From Thamnidium elegans (lineage: Eukaryota; Mucoromycota; Mucoromycetes; Mucorales; Mucoraceae), in contig JAIXMG010000008.1 of the NCBI GenBank assembly GCA_025201345.1, positions 1,116,001 to 1,180,000 on the forward strand: a stretch of 64,000 nt of DNA, written 5' to 3'. The notes under the pieces were generated by a model that was given only the letters and a program-made list of their open reading frames with translations, searched no databases and was not told where the DNA came from. The position numbers and the translations under genes are program-made. Positions 34,981 through 46,479 of this stretch are shown here, in pieces. Position 1 is the first letter of the stretch; each line of letters begins with the position of its first letter.

Positions 34981-36181
34981 TTAAAGAGTACGGGTGACTT
35001 GCCAGACACGAATGATGTTATCAGAGTAACCAGAGAAGAGAGTGGCACCATCGGCAGACCAACAGACAGACAAACAATCAGGGTCAGGGTTCTTTCTCTT
35101 ACCCAATTGAGCGAATTCAGGACGGAGCTCATCAACAATGGACTTGGACTCGAGATCCCAGATCTTGATACCAGTGGAGGTAGCAGCACAGAGCCAGTAA
35201 CGGTTAGGGGAGAAGGTAAGAGCGTGGACGAGAGATCCAGCTTCAAGAGAGTAGAGGTGCTTGGCATCGTTAAGATCCCAGAGCATGACAACACCGTCCT
35301 TACCAGCGGAAGCACAGAGAGAACCATCGGGGGAGATGGTAACAGTGTTGACATAACCGTTGTGACCAATGAAGTTGGTACGGAGCTTCATCTTGGTAAG
35401 ATCCCAAACCTTGACGAGCTTATCCCAACCACCGGAAACGATGAGAGGGTTAGCAGGGTTAGGAGAGAAACGAACACAAGAAACCCACTCGGAGTGACCA
35501 TCTTCGGTAATGTTATACTTACACTCACCGAGGGTGTTCCAGAGCTTGATAGACTTATCACGAGAACCGGAAACGATTTGACGGTTGTCAGCAGAGAAAG
35601 AGACAGACAAAACATCGTTAGTGTGACCAACGAAACGACGAGTGGTGGTACCGTTGTTCAAATCCCAAAGACGGAGAGTGTGATCCCAAGAAGCGGAAAG
35701 AGCAAATTGACCATCGGAAGAGATGGCAATATCCTCAACAAAGTGAGAGTGACCGACGAGAGACTTACGGGGAACACCATAGTTCATCTCATCTCTACAA
35801 TAGTTTTAAACATTGTCAATACTTTTTTGTATAAAACCTAAAATATATAGAATTACTGCAATCGATTTGCTTACCTGGTAAGGTTCCAGACGATGATGGT
35901 CTTATCACGAGAGGCAGAAAGAACCATATCAGGAGCTTCAGAGGTGGTAGCAATGGCAGTGACTATAGTGTAGAGACCATTGTTTAGACATCTCAATTCG
36001 ATTTTTTTTTTACTCTAAATTCTCTATTTTTTTATTATCTTACCCCAGTTGCCATGACCTTTAAGAAAAAAAAATAATAATCGTTAATATCCATCCATCC
36101 GTTTATTCATCTATCCTTTTTCGTAAAGGATCTTTTCTATATATTACCTTCGAGAGTACCGCGCAAGGTAAGAGTATCCAT
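34981..36181 (-). CDS. RACK1 / Asc1 / Cpc2 ribosome-associated WD40 protein
   Basis: Four exons give about 315 residues and seven WD repeats (WNL, LRLWDL, IKLWNT, VKVWDL, VMLWDL, IKIWDL, IRVWQV). Exon 1 gives [11 protein letters not shown]; exon 2 is only 15 bases (36044-36058, encoding GHGNW in phase 1); exon 3 gives [20 protein letters not shown]. Diagnostic RACK1 segments are [33 protein letters not shown] and [18 protein letters not shown]1 sits on the 40S head near the mRNA exit and scaffolds signalling to translation. Codon choice is strongly biased, with many C-ending codons compared with neighbours, as expected for a highly expressed ribosome-linked gene. That bias creates long antisense open frames. 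Confidence 0.97.
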
Positions 36182-37151
36182 TATTCGCGAGATGAAAAAG
36201 AAAGAAATCTGGTTTGCATACTTGGTCGCTTGTAGTTATTCAACACTTCAAACCTGCCCTCGAAAAAAGTTCCGGCCCTTTGAAAGTCCGGTTCTTTTGC
36301 GTTGCTTTCAAAGGGATTTTTTCATTTTAGTAGTCATATTGAAGCTGAGTGTTCGAGTAGAAATTATGTTGAACTATAGCTTATCTACGGCAATTCTCTA
36401 ACGTATAAGTACCAAGTAATGAGCACTGTGTAGTCTATTTTATCCCTTCTTTATTTCTTTATCCTATAATTTATTATCAAAATACGTCGCACTTTTTTAC
36501 AGACACGACTAAAAAAAACACATGTATTTCTATTATATAAAAAACACATATATTTCTATATCTACTTTTATAACGAAAACAAACTTTTCAACCTTTTCAT
36601 TGTTTAAATTTAATATTGTCTTTTAATAGTATACGTTTATTTCATTTGATGGATATTTACATATCAGCTAATTATAATATTTTGGTTTAGATATTGACAA
36701 CAGTTGTCAGTACATTTTTTTTATCAGGTACACATTGAAAGGACGTACTAAAATATGCTTTATGATATTAATAGTTTAATTGCGTCATGAAAAGAGAATT
36801 GGCTTCTAGAATCCATTTCGCTCCATCGAGAAAAAAAAAACAAGTTGAGGCATAAATACACTAGTCTCTATCCCTGTTTTCAACCCTATCATGCAATGAC
36901 AATCAACTAGTATGCTTTAAGAGCCTATCCTCTACGTGTACTCTCTCTCTCTCTTTCTTTTTTTTTTAGTTGGCTCGGCTTTGATCTAATCCATGTAGAT
37001 CAACGAGGGGGTGCGTATACGCCAATTTGTTCCTTTAAAATTCAACAGTGCTTGCATATTTAAAGTTGAAAGAATATATAAAACGACTCTCTTTCCTTTT
37101 ATTATTACTTTTTCTTTATTATTTTCAGCTGTCTTCTTTTTAAATTTTAGT
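36182..37151. promoter_or_regulatory. Divergent upstream region; TATA box before secreted-protein gene
   Basis: This 970-base gap lies between RACK1 (-) and the secreted protein (+). A TATATAAAA box at about 37073-37081 is placed about 70 bases before the ATG at 37152, followed by a C/T-rich leader. A CT microsatellite lies near 36943-36956. A short plus-strand frame at 36192-36401 overlaps the RACK1 leader and is not convincing. Confidence 0.55.
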
Positions 37152-37784
37152 ATGCAAATCAAAGTATATACCATTGCTACCATCGTCACTTGTTTAGCTA
37201 CTCTTGCTCAAGCATCTCCAATTTCTCGAGGAAATGTCGCTCCTGCCACTCCTGCCATTCCTGCTGGACCTGTCGATCCTGTCAGTCTTGCTGGTCCCGT
37301 TAGTCTTGCTGACCCCGTCGGTCCTGCGGGTTCTAGTATAACAGATTTGAAGATTCAACAGATCAAGAACAATCCTTCTGTACAAGCCGCTTTTGACTAC
37401 CTCGTTCGTACAATTCTTGATGTTGTAGAAAACGTTAATGTTGCTCCTGTTACTCCTGGTGTTCAGAATACTATTGCTCCCGGTCCTGCTGCTGCTCCTA
37501 ATACCGATGCTGCCAAGGCTGATGCCGCTAAGATTGACGCTGCTAAGACTGATGCTGCTAAGATTGACGCTGCTAAGACTGATACTGCTAATTTTGGCGG
37601 CCAACCGATCGTTGGACAAACCGCCCCAGGTGGAGCAGCTGCCAATAATGAAGCATCTGCAGCTGAACCTAAAGGCGAAGAACCTCAAGGCGAAGAACCT
37701 CAAGGCGAAGAACTTCAAGGCAAAGAACTTCAAGGCGAAGACGCAAAAAAGGGAGCTGAGGCTTCAGATGTAGAAGAACCCTAA
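37152..37784 (+). CDS. Secreted Ala/Pro- and repeat-rich protein, unknown
   Basis: A single exon encodes 210 residues. The start MQIKVYTIATIVTCLATLAQASP is a clear signal peptide with a likely cut after AQA. It is followed by a Pro/Val/Ala/Gly-rich part with PVDPVSL / PVSLADP repeats, then a short helical part (IQQIKNNPSVQAAFDYLVRT). Next come five-residue DAAKx repeats (about residues 118-146) and a C-terminal acidic QGEEP/QGEEL repeat tract. There are no cysteines in the mature part. This looks like a low-complexity cell-wall or secreted protein; no GPI signal is visible. I do not recognise a family. The start is supported by the TATA box about 70 bases upstream; an in-frame upstream ATG at 37011 would bury the signal peptide. 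Confidence 0.7.
   Translation: MQIKVYTIATIVTCLATLAQASPISRGNVAPATPAIPAGPVDPVSLAGPVSLADPVGPAGSSITDLKIQQIKNNPSVQAAFDYLVRTILDVVENVNVAPVTPGVQNTIAPGPAAAPNTDAAKADAAKIDAAKTDAAKIDAAKTDTANFGGQPIVGQTAPGGAAANNEASAAEPKGEEPQGEEPQGEELQGKELQGEDAKKGAEASDVEEP
37505..37745 (+). repeat. Two 15-bp coding tandem repeats
   Basis: At 37505-37590 a 15-base unit (GCTAAGATTGACGCT type) encodes DAAK(I/T). At 37671-37745 another 15-base unit (GGCGAAGAACCTCAA) encodes GEEPQ. Both keep the frame, so copy number can vary without breaking the protein. Confidence 0.85.
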
Positions 37785-39012
37785 AATGTTATCTAGAACG
37801 TTATCTAGACTAGTTCCCTTTAAATTAAATAGGTGTATGTGGTTTTACTTTATAATCAACATATAGGAGTTATATACTTAGTTTATTTTCTGTATCAAAA
37901 AGTATTAATAAAACCATTGTATTTGAGTCTCATATATCTACGTTTATATATATATATATATATATATATTTGTCAAAATGGTATTAATAAACTTGATATA
38001 TAAAAATGAACTGAGGAGAAGACCTTTTATTTTAAGATGATGGGAAACTGGCTCTTACCATGTGTATTCGATAAATGGGGCACGGGTCACGTCTTAGTAT
38101 TCTCAGATATAAACACTTTTAAAATTGTCGATTTCAATAATTGCACGGCTTAGAAATCGATCAGATAAGGTGCCATATTTACTTTATAAATAAGGAGTAA
38201 TAAAATTTGATGATACTATTTCCTACAATGAATGCATCTATAATAACATGCTATAGTTTTTATATACAGCCATTCTCTATGTAAATCCTTATAAAACGCG
38301 GTGTCATTGCCTTGATATTATAGAGCTTATTTAATGAGTACATTTTTCATTGACAAAAATGGCTTATAATATTGCTTATACGAGTTGTCGATAACATATA
38401 ATTACTAATTGAGTTATAAACTGTCAACTACAGACAAAAAAAGAGGTATACGTGATAGCTGCTATTGAGTAGTTTTTGTAAATGTACAATTAATGCGTAC
38501 GGATTAATTTTAAATGGGTTATTCCTACTATAGCTGAAATGCAAGGCACTTTGTGTTATCTGATAAAGGGCTTAGTTATGATAAGAAAGTTGCGATATAT
38601 ACATTTTACCAAAACTTCGTTAAAAGGTTATAAATCGCAAATATATATATAAAATAACCTCTGAGGGTTAGCATTTACTTGATGTTTCTATTTATTTCTT
38701 TATAAGGTCAACGACATCTATATTTATAAAGCAATGTGATGAGTGTGGTCACTTTAGGTTTTGTGAAACATTGATCCAAAGTTTATCCTTTCAAGATATA
38801 CATCTACTGTATTTCATTACAATTACAAATTGTCGATATTATTTTTTATTATCAAATAAAAAAAGAAGAAAAAACTATTATAAATTAAAAAAAAAAAACG
38901 GGGAGGGGGGATTAGCTATTAGTTAATATAATACTTTACAAAACTGGCGGTTGCAGTTACTAGAAAAAAAAGGGATGTTGTTACTATAAGAGGACTATCC
39001 CGGTTGGTTTGT
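37785..39012. other. Intergenic region, no gene seen
   Basis: A 3' flank with the short direct repeat GTTATCTAGA (about 37788 and 37800), a TA microsatellite near 37950, and otherwise featureless A/T-rich DNA. Near 38895 a short G-rich run (GGGGAGGGGGG) lies in the 3' region of the next gene. Confidence 0.5.
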
Positions 39013-41130
39013 TTATGGAAGCACTTCTGGAAGATCAGAAGGTGTAACAGTTGCATTTCTTCGAACACGCAATTGATCCAAATAGGCAGTGTTGATAAAG
39101 TACTCGCTCAAGATAATTTCCAGCTCTTCTACGCGGTTAGCTAATTCCGAGGTCCTTGTTTCCAATGCGATCGTCTTTAATTGTTCTCTGCGCATAGCTT
39201 CATTTGAGTCCATGAAATTACCCTCTCCTCTACTACCGCCTGCCGTAGTACCATGTGGTGGAAGAGCGGGTGGAAAGTTTGCTAATGTTGGTGTCTGATA
39301 TAGAATGTCAGTGCTATCGGCACTTACTTGCGTCGACAAAGAGAGTTTTTTTAATGCTTTATCATAACTGTCATGTGTTCCTAATCCTTCAATATTTGTA
39401 AATGACGAAGAATTTGTGATAGGTAGCTCTGGTCTTCTAACGGAGTCCAATAACTGTAGTTCGGTAGAGTCTATTCTACTTAACCTTGGCAATTGTTCGC
39501 GGTCTTGCATCTTACTTCTCGCGATCATTTTCGTCATAATAGCTTCCTTCGCATCAACTGTCGTAAACGATTCATCGCTTTTTCTTAAACGGCTTCTAAA
39601 AAACCAAGGAACTAAAGTGTTTGAATAGAAGCTCTTTTTTTTCTTAATAGTACCGCCTTCTTCGTCAGTCCTTCCACCTAAATATCCATTCTGGCTGCTA
39701 TTGTATATGCTATCTTGGTTATTGACATCTGTATCGTGGCGTCTGTGTTTACTAATGAATACGGGTATATGATGAACTAAGCCCCAAGGTGTTAATCTGG
39801 TCATTCCAAATAATAAGATATAGAGTGTTGTAAGTACACCATAGCAACCACCTGCTAATGCAACAGATGCAAGCAATGTATTCTGTCGCACCTCAGTCTA
39901 GAACATAAAATCGAACGACTCAGCACATATTTATTTATAAACTTTATTTTAGCTAATATTTTTTTTTACCTTCACATCGAGTGTACCTTGCGATAATTGG
40001 ACAGAGAATACACCATGATAGGTCTATATTTGAAAATCATTAGTATTTTGAATATATGTACGTATCTATAGTATAAAGACATACTCCTCTTTCGGGTGTA
40101 GGAGGAGCTGGTGGTGCTGGATTCGATTGAAGGGGCCAATTATGCTGATAGTTTGCTAAAGTATTAATTTCAATAAAGTTTGATTTCTATGGAAGGTTTA
40201 CATAAAATATTAGCGAGTTAAAAACAGGTTTGTTTCTTGCCCAACTTACTAATCCGAAAACGGTAGCTGCATCATACGGTCTTATGGCCTTATACTTTTC
40301 AGGACGATAGAATATATTTGATGTAAAGTTTATAAAGGATGTTGACCGTGATATTCCCAATCTAATATTATTGATAAATTTTTTCTATTATATATTTGTA
40401 TTTAGTATACATGTCTACATATATATATTTTTTCTGTATTTGTATACATTACTTCTGTAGGGGTTGAACCAATTGTTTCTTCGTTCCAACCATTGAAGCG
40501 AGGATCGTACAGCTGAACTGTAATAGCAGGTACAGCAATGGTTGCGGCAGATATGTTCACCAGACTATCGACATGCCAATAAAAATCCAATCTTCGTATA
40601 GCGTTTGGACCAACTACCATCTCGTTACCAGTAGCCATACGGAATCTGTCCTTCGTTTCAAACATATAACATTTAGAAGTTTCGTCACCTTCACCTTTAC
40701 GGAAGTAATCTTGGTAACAATTTGGTATTTCTTTCGTATTCCAATCATATTCCATCGAATTACATCGAACTATGGTTAAGGTTGAGTTTTGTGCACATAT
40801 TTCTATATCGGGAGTCTGGATGTCAACTTTCATTGTCTCGGACGAAAGTTGAAGTAATGGCACATCTCGATATATCTATTATTTTGTTAGTATAATTTAT
40901 GACAATTCCTTTAAACTTTTTTATTTGTACGTACTAAATTGATCAAATAACCGCAAAATGCTAAAAACAAAACACCCATAGTGAGGGCAGTTCCTCCGCG
41001 ACTGTACGTGAGAATCTTGGGCTCTAGCGGCTAAAAAAAAGGGGGAAAGAATTGCTTAAAACGTATATTCATTTCCATTTAATTAAAGGTTGCTTACCCT
41101 TCGATAGCAAGCTTCTCCCAAAAAATGCAT
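39013..41130 (-). CDS. Two-TM membrane protein with lumenal/extracellular domain, unknown
   Basis: About seven exons from ATG 41130 give roughly 530 residues. The order is a short N-terminus (MHFLGEACYRRPLEPKILTY), a first TM (TALTMGVLFLAFCGYLINL), then a domain of about 190 residues with several Cys (VDIQTPDIEICAQNSTLTIV, CYQDYFRKGEGDETSKCYMF) and a β-like part (IAVPAITVQLYDPRFNGW). Next are a linker with PAPPAPPTPERG, the segment YHGVFSVQLSQGTLDVKTEV, and a second TM (LLASVALAGGCYGVLTTLYILL). The cytosolic tail is long, Ser-rich and basic, ending in a short coiled coil (ETRTSELANRVEELEIILSE). This N-in, loop-out, C-in arrangement recalls fungal plasma-membrane or vesicle proteins, but I know no named family. 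The gene is head-to-head with the aminopeptidase. Confidence 0.65.
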
Positions 41131-41446
41131 ATATTAATACAGAAAGATAAAAAGATAAAAAAAAAAAAAAAGAGGAAAAAAAAAGAAAAAAATAAAAAGG
41201 AGTTATTTTAAACATTTCAAGATCTTTTGTTTAACCAACTGCGCCCCAAAATATCCAATTTATTTTTACAAGTACGCTATAAAAGTAAAATGATGTACTA
41301 GCTATCGTTGTAAACAATGCTGCAAAACAAGCAATAATAAAAAAAAAAAAAAAACGTCTTCAAAGCCAGTTATGTCCAGTCTTTTACAGGTTTCTTTTTT
41401 TCATTTTTACTTTATTACTTTCAAGAAATAAAAGAAAAAAAAAAGT
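41131..41446. promoter_or_regulatory. Shared divergent promoter (316 bp)
   Basis: This lies between the start codons of the two-TM protein (-) and the M1 aminopeptidase (+). It holds poly-A/poly-T tracts and a T/C-rich leader before each ATG, which would keep it nucleosome-poor. No sequence-specific site is obvious. Confidence 0.5.
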
Positions 41447-44400
41447 ATGACAACAGAAGACCCGGATCAAACTATACTTGTTGAAAAAAACGGGATAGAA
41501 GCAAAAGATGAAACAAGTCCAATTTGGACGCGTTATGCGCTCTGGTTATTGGTGCCTATCATGTTGGCTTTATATTTTAGCCAAGAAAGTATTGTTTTGG
41601 CTGATATAAAGCATGAGAGACAAGTGTTACCAGCTCTGGTTAAACCTGTTCACTATGACTTGAACTTGACACCTGATCTGAACAATTTTGTATACGATGG
41701 TTCTGTTAAAGTGAGGTAAAATATATTGTTACATTCCTCTCTTTTTTTTCAAGCTTAGTAAACTCAATAAAATTTATTTTATATAGCTTACAGGTCCTGA
41801 ACGACACGTCTATTATTGTACTGAATGCTAATGAACTTACTATCGATACAGCCATAGTTTTTGTAAATAATACAAGGTATTTTTTCACGTGTTTCTAACC
41901 CAAAATTTATATAAGGACTAATAATAAAGTGCCATTTATTTTTAGTCTCTCTGCTATTGATATTCAATTCGATAATAAAACAGATCAAGTTAGCCTAACT
42001 TTTGGAGAAACTCTCGTTAAAGGTTTGGGTGTACAATTACTTATTGAATTTCAAGGAGTATTGAACGATCATATGAGTGGGTTCTATCGATCGTCTTTCA
42101 AGAATTCAAATGGTAGCACAAGGTAAGAGAATGTGTAACAAACAATCTGAATGTACGCATATATTAAAACGACGAAAAACATAAAATTTATATTTAGTTA
42201 TTTGGCAACTACACAATTTGAAGCAACTGATGCACGAAGAGCTTTCCCATGTTGGGATGAGGTAAAATACTAACTGTTTTGTAAAAAGCAAATTTAAAAA
42301 TGGGACTAAAGAACGATATTTGAATATATGTCGTGTAGCCATCGTTAAAAGCCACATTTGATGTGACCTTAAACGTCCCATCGGATCTTACAGCTTTGTC
42401 TAATATGGATATCATCTCCGATACTCCAGCAGCAAAGTCGCCGCTGGACCTAAAAACCGTAAAATACGCTACCACTCCACTTATGAGCACTTATCTCTTG
42501 GCATTTATTGTAGGTCCCTTTGAATACATAGAAGGATTTACAACAGGTGAATACAATGGCAGACCTATCAAGACTAGAGTCTACACTTTACCTGGTCTTT
42601 CAAATCAAGGGCGTCACGCATTAAATGTTGCCATGGAAACGTTAGAGTATTTTGCAAAAGTATTTGATCTTCCTTATCCCCTGCCAAAACTTGATATGGT
42701 TGCTATACCTGATTTTGACGCGGGAGCCATGGAAAACTGGGGTCTGGTCACATTCCGTACAACTGCTGTAAGTAGTAATAATACATGTACATATATAATT
42801 GGAATATTAATTTTTACTGTATATTAGCTTCTCTATGACGAAAAGAACTCGGCATTTATTTACAAAAGATCAACTGCGTATACTGTCGCACATGAATTAG
42901 CGCACCAATGGTTTGGAAATTTGGTTACGATGGAATGGTGGGATCATCTATGGTTAAATGAAGGCTTCGCCACTTGGGTTGGTTGGTTTGCAATTGACCA
43001 TATATTCCCAGATTGGCAAGTATGGACCATGTTTGCTACCCAAAATATGCAAGATGCACTGAATTTAGACGGATTGCGTTCTTCTCATCCAGTAGAAGTA
43101 GCTGTAAGCAATCCATCTGAAATTCATCAAATATTTGACTCCATCTCTTACTTAAAGGGGGCTAGCGTTATTCGTATGGTTAATTCGTGGTTGACTACGC
43201 AAACCTTTTTAAAAGGTATTCATTCTTACCTTAATCAGCATCGGCTTAGCAATGCTGCTACTAATGATTTATGGTCTGCTTTAAGTGAAACTGCAGGTAA
43301 AAACGTTTCGGAATTTATGAATACTTGGACTCAAAAAACCGGTGTAAGTAATTTTTTATACGTATAGAAAAAAATACGTAATCAAACTTATTTTTTGTAT
43401 TATAGTATCCTGTTGTTAATGTACAATTAAATGGAAAAAATCAAATTTTGGTCACACAAGCTAGATATCTTTTAACAGGGGATTTAGGAAAAGGTGAAGA
43501 TGATACAACATGGTGGGTTCCTTTGCGTGTCAAAGTACCAGAACAGGTTTTAGACTACACATTAAAAGAAAAATCGCAAACTTTTGTGGTTCCTGATAAT
43601 ACCCCCTTGAAACTAAATCAAGGTCAAACCTCGTTATATCGAGTCAATTACTCCAAGGAGTTAATGACCAGATTAATTAATGAATTAAAAAAACCAGATA
43701 ACGGTATTCTATCCGAACCAACTGATAGAGCAGGTATTATTTCTGATTTAGGTATCTTGAGTCGTAGCGGTGAACAGAATACAGTAATTTTCTTAAGTGC
43801 TGCTACCGAATTTAAAAACGAAAAGAATTACTTGTAAGTTTTTTTTAAAAAAAAAAATTATGCCATATTTTTTATTTAAATTTTTTATTTTAGCGTTTTA
43901 GCTGAATTGACCAAACAGTTATCACATGTTATTTCCTTATGGGAAGGTTTTGGTACGATTGAACCTCGGATCAATAAAATTCGTCGGGATATTTATGCTC
44001 CTCTGGCTAAAGAATTGGGGTGGGAATCCAAACAAGGCGAAGCAGAATTAGATAAGTTATTACGTGTCTTGGCCATTAGCGAAGCTGGTTTATCTGGAGA
44101 CGAAAATGTAATTGCAGAAACCAAGAATCGTTTTGAGAAGTTTATCAATGGAGATCACAGTGTGGTATCCCCCGATCTACGTTATACAGTTTTTAAGATT
44201 TCCTTAAAACAAGCAAGTAACGAAGAAGAAGAAAACAAGGTGTGGGAAAGTGTCTTTGCCATTTATAGCGATGAAAGTTTCCCTATCGATCAAAATATTA
44301 TTGCTCTTCAATCGCTTGGTACTGGTATTAAATATCCTTCTGTAATTACCAAAACATTAAATCTTATTTTGGACGATAAACGAGTAAGAACTCAAGATGC

Positions 44401-44762
44401 CTGGATGTTCTTTAAGGCGTAAAGTATAAATATATACGTGTAATAATCTAGATACTGACATGATACAAAATAGATTGGGCAATAATAACAATTCTCGTGA
44501 ATTACTTATTAAGTTTTTTGAATCAAATTATGAAAAAATCTATCAACGATTTAGTAAATCCATGGGTTCTCTTGGTAATGCAATTAACAGTATGATTTCT
44601 GATATAAATGATGCCAATACCATCCGAGAACTTGAGAGCTTCTTCAGTTCCAAAGACGTCAAGGAGTATTCTCGTAGCTTAAATAGTGGATTGGAGAAAG
44701 CAAAAGTAAATGCTGCTCAAATCCAAAGAGAACATAACGATATGATTAAATGGGCCAAGTAA
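41447..44762 (+). CDS. M1-family zinc aminopeptidase, membrane-anchored
   Basis: About nine exons give roughly 900 residues. A cytosolic N-tail (MTTEDPDQTILVEKNGIEAK) precedes one TM segment (YALWLLVPIMLALYFSQ), so it is a type II membrane protein. The M1 domain follows: QFEATDARRAFPCWDEP, substrate motif DAGAMENWGLVTFRTTALL, and zinc motif VAHELAHQWFGN with the third ligand in LWLNEGFATWVGW. The C-terminal ERAP1-like helical domain ends …SGLEKAKVNAAQIQREHNDM IKWAK. Near the end the splice GGC|GTAAAG … AAATAG|ATTGG restores FFKALGNNNNSRELL, so the apparent stop at 44420-44422 is intronic. The enzyme removes N-terminal residues from peptides. Yeast Aap1/Ape2 are soluble relatives; a membrane anchor is like that of animal APN/ERAP. 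Confidence 0.93.
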
Positions 44763-46479
44763 AATGACAATTTATCAACTTTCTATTGTCTGCTGGTATA
44801 GTTTAAATAATAAAAGTTTTTTTTATTGATATCTTAGTTTTATGTTTCGAGCTTCTGCGCACATCTAGATATTAATGTTACGAAAAAGGCAAGTCAGATT
44901 TTTTTTCTTAAAATCAGATATTCTAAATATAAACGTCGACTAGTTTTTAGTACTAGAACATAAAATGTGTAATACCAAGTTCCTAAAGTTCATATTAACA
45001 TGTATTTTTTTTTTAATAATTTTATATCACATCATATCAATAAAGAAAAAAGTTTCAATGAGCATGTTATCACGATGTATTATCCTAAGTGAGTGATAGA
45101 AATAAATGTAAGTTTTATTTACTATAAATGATGGGCTTTCTACAGGTTCTCAAGCTAGATCAAATTTATATTTAAATACCTTACCTGTACTAATGTAAAA
45201 CAAACTTTATAACCGAAATCATGTATGTGAATTAAGAGTAGACGACATTTTTGCGTAGATAAATAAGCTGTGTTCATATGTACTAAACCCTGTCCTCACT
45301 AAAGCCCTCTTAAAAACCTTTCATGAGGTAAAAAACATGAGAGGGAAAGAGGGCCAAAGGGTAGCATCAGCTTGAAAATATAGCGGCACCAACTGTCGCC
45401 AAAAATGATAGCACTATTCAGAGTTCAAGCAGAGCAAGAGTTTCAATAGCCGTCTTGATTGTCAGAGCAATGTATTTCTATAAAATAAGTAAAATTGAGT
45501 GCCATATATGAAAATTTTCTTTTTTATGTTTGAAAATGATACTTTCCACCTCTTTTTATTTTGTTTTTGTTTGAATATAGAGATACACCTGCCAGTTAAT
45601 TATGACGAAATGTCTCTCAAACGGTAGTCAGTTTAAGGTTGTAACTTAAGTATAATCTAAAGGTAAGTAGAATACCATTGAACAAAGAAAGTTATGTTTC
45701 TTTAATTTGTCGTTAAGAACAATATAATGATCAATTTGAGTTAATATAGAACAAAATTATGCATTAAGTAACCGTAAAATATAACTATCATATAACTTTA
45801 TATACTGGTTTATATATTTCATTACTACAACTGGAGCCCAAAGTAAACATATATATACTATTAACTATCATTTTTATATTGTTACTGACATGACACTTCA
45901 TAATAAGACTATATTATATGAACTGAAAGCCATCTTTCAAGTAAGTACATTATACAAAATTTTACTTTTTCGTTTTATTCATTATTTTTGTTTATTCTCT
46001 TCTAGATTTGTTATAAGTGACGCTTCAGTGTCGATAAAGGTATATGAATACTTATAAAGCAACTTGTATCTAATCGTTATTTTTTTTGTAGGTAAGCTAT
46101 TCCTTATTATTGCTGCTTTTGCAATGTGTTTCTACTGCCGTAGGGCATTCCTACTGCCAGGGTGCTTCCGTAGCTTTTTAACGCTTTTTTAGAGGAATTT
46201 CAGTAGCCATTAATTCAAATATTTAAACTATTTTTACAAATAATATATTTTTGCATTTTCTAATGATCCCAATTTTTTTTAAAAAAAAAAAACTCAGACG
46301 TACCTCCAGTGCCCCCGACGTAACCTCTATTGTCATATAAGGAAGGCATCTGGGACAACCGTGGAATAATAATAAAAACTCGCGTAGTTTTAATGACGCG
46401 TTAGAGGGAAAAGTTGTCAGGTGAAACGGTAAATAAATATTTGCATCCTTTTCTTTGCCTCAAAAAAAAAAAAAAAACG
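44763..46479. other. Gene-poor region
   Basis: An imperfect hairpin near 45308-45356 joins CCCTCTT…TTTCATG to CATGAGAGGG…AAGAGGG. A possible dead first exon at 45890-45940 reads MTLHNKTILYELKAIFQ with a good GTAAGT donor, but the next exon stops at once. A T/A switch tract sits near 46272-46292. No intact gene was seen. Confidence 0.4.

Noticed and set aside
34999..35841. 280-residue plus-strand frame
   Set aside because: It is antisense to RACK1. The biased codon use of RACK1 removes stops on the other strand; the frame shows no protein-like pattern.
44420..44459. Apparent stop codon ending the aminopeptidase early
   Set aside because: The stop lies in an intron (GGC|GTAAAG … AAATAG|ATTGG). 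Splicing restores FFKALGNNNNSRELL and the expected C-terminal domain.
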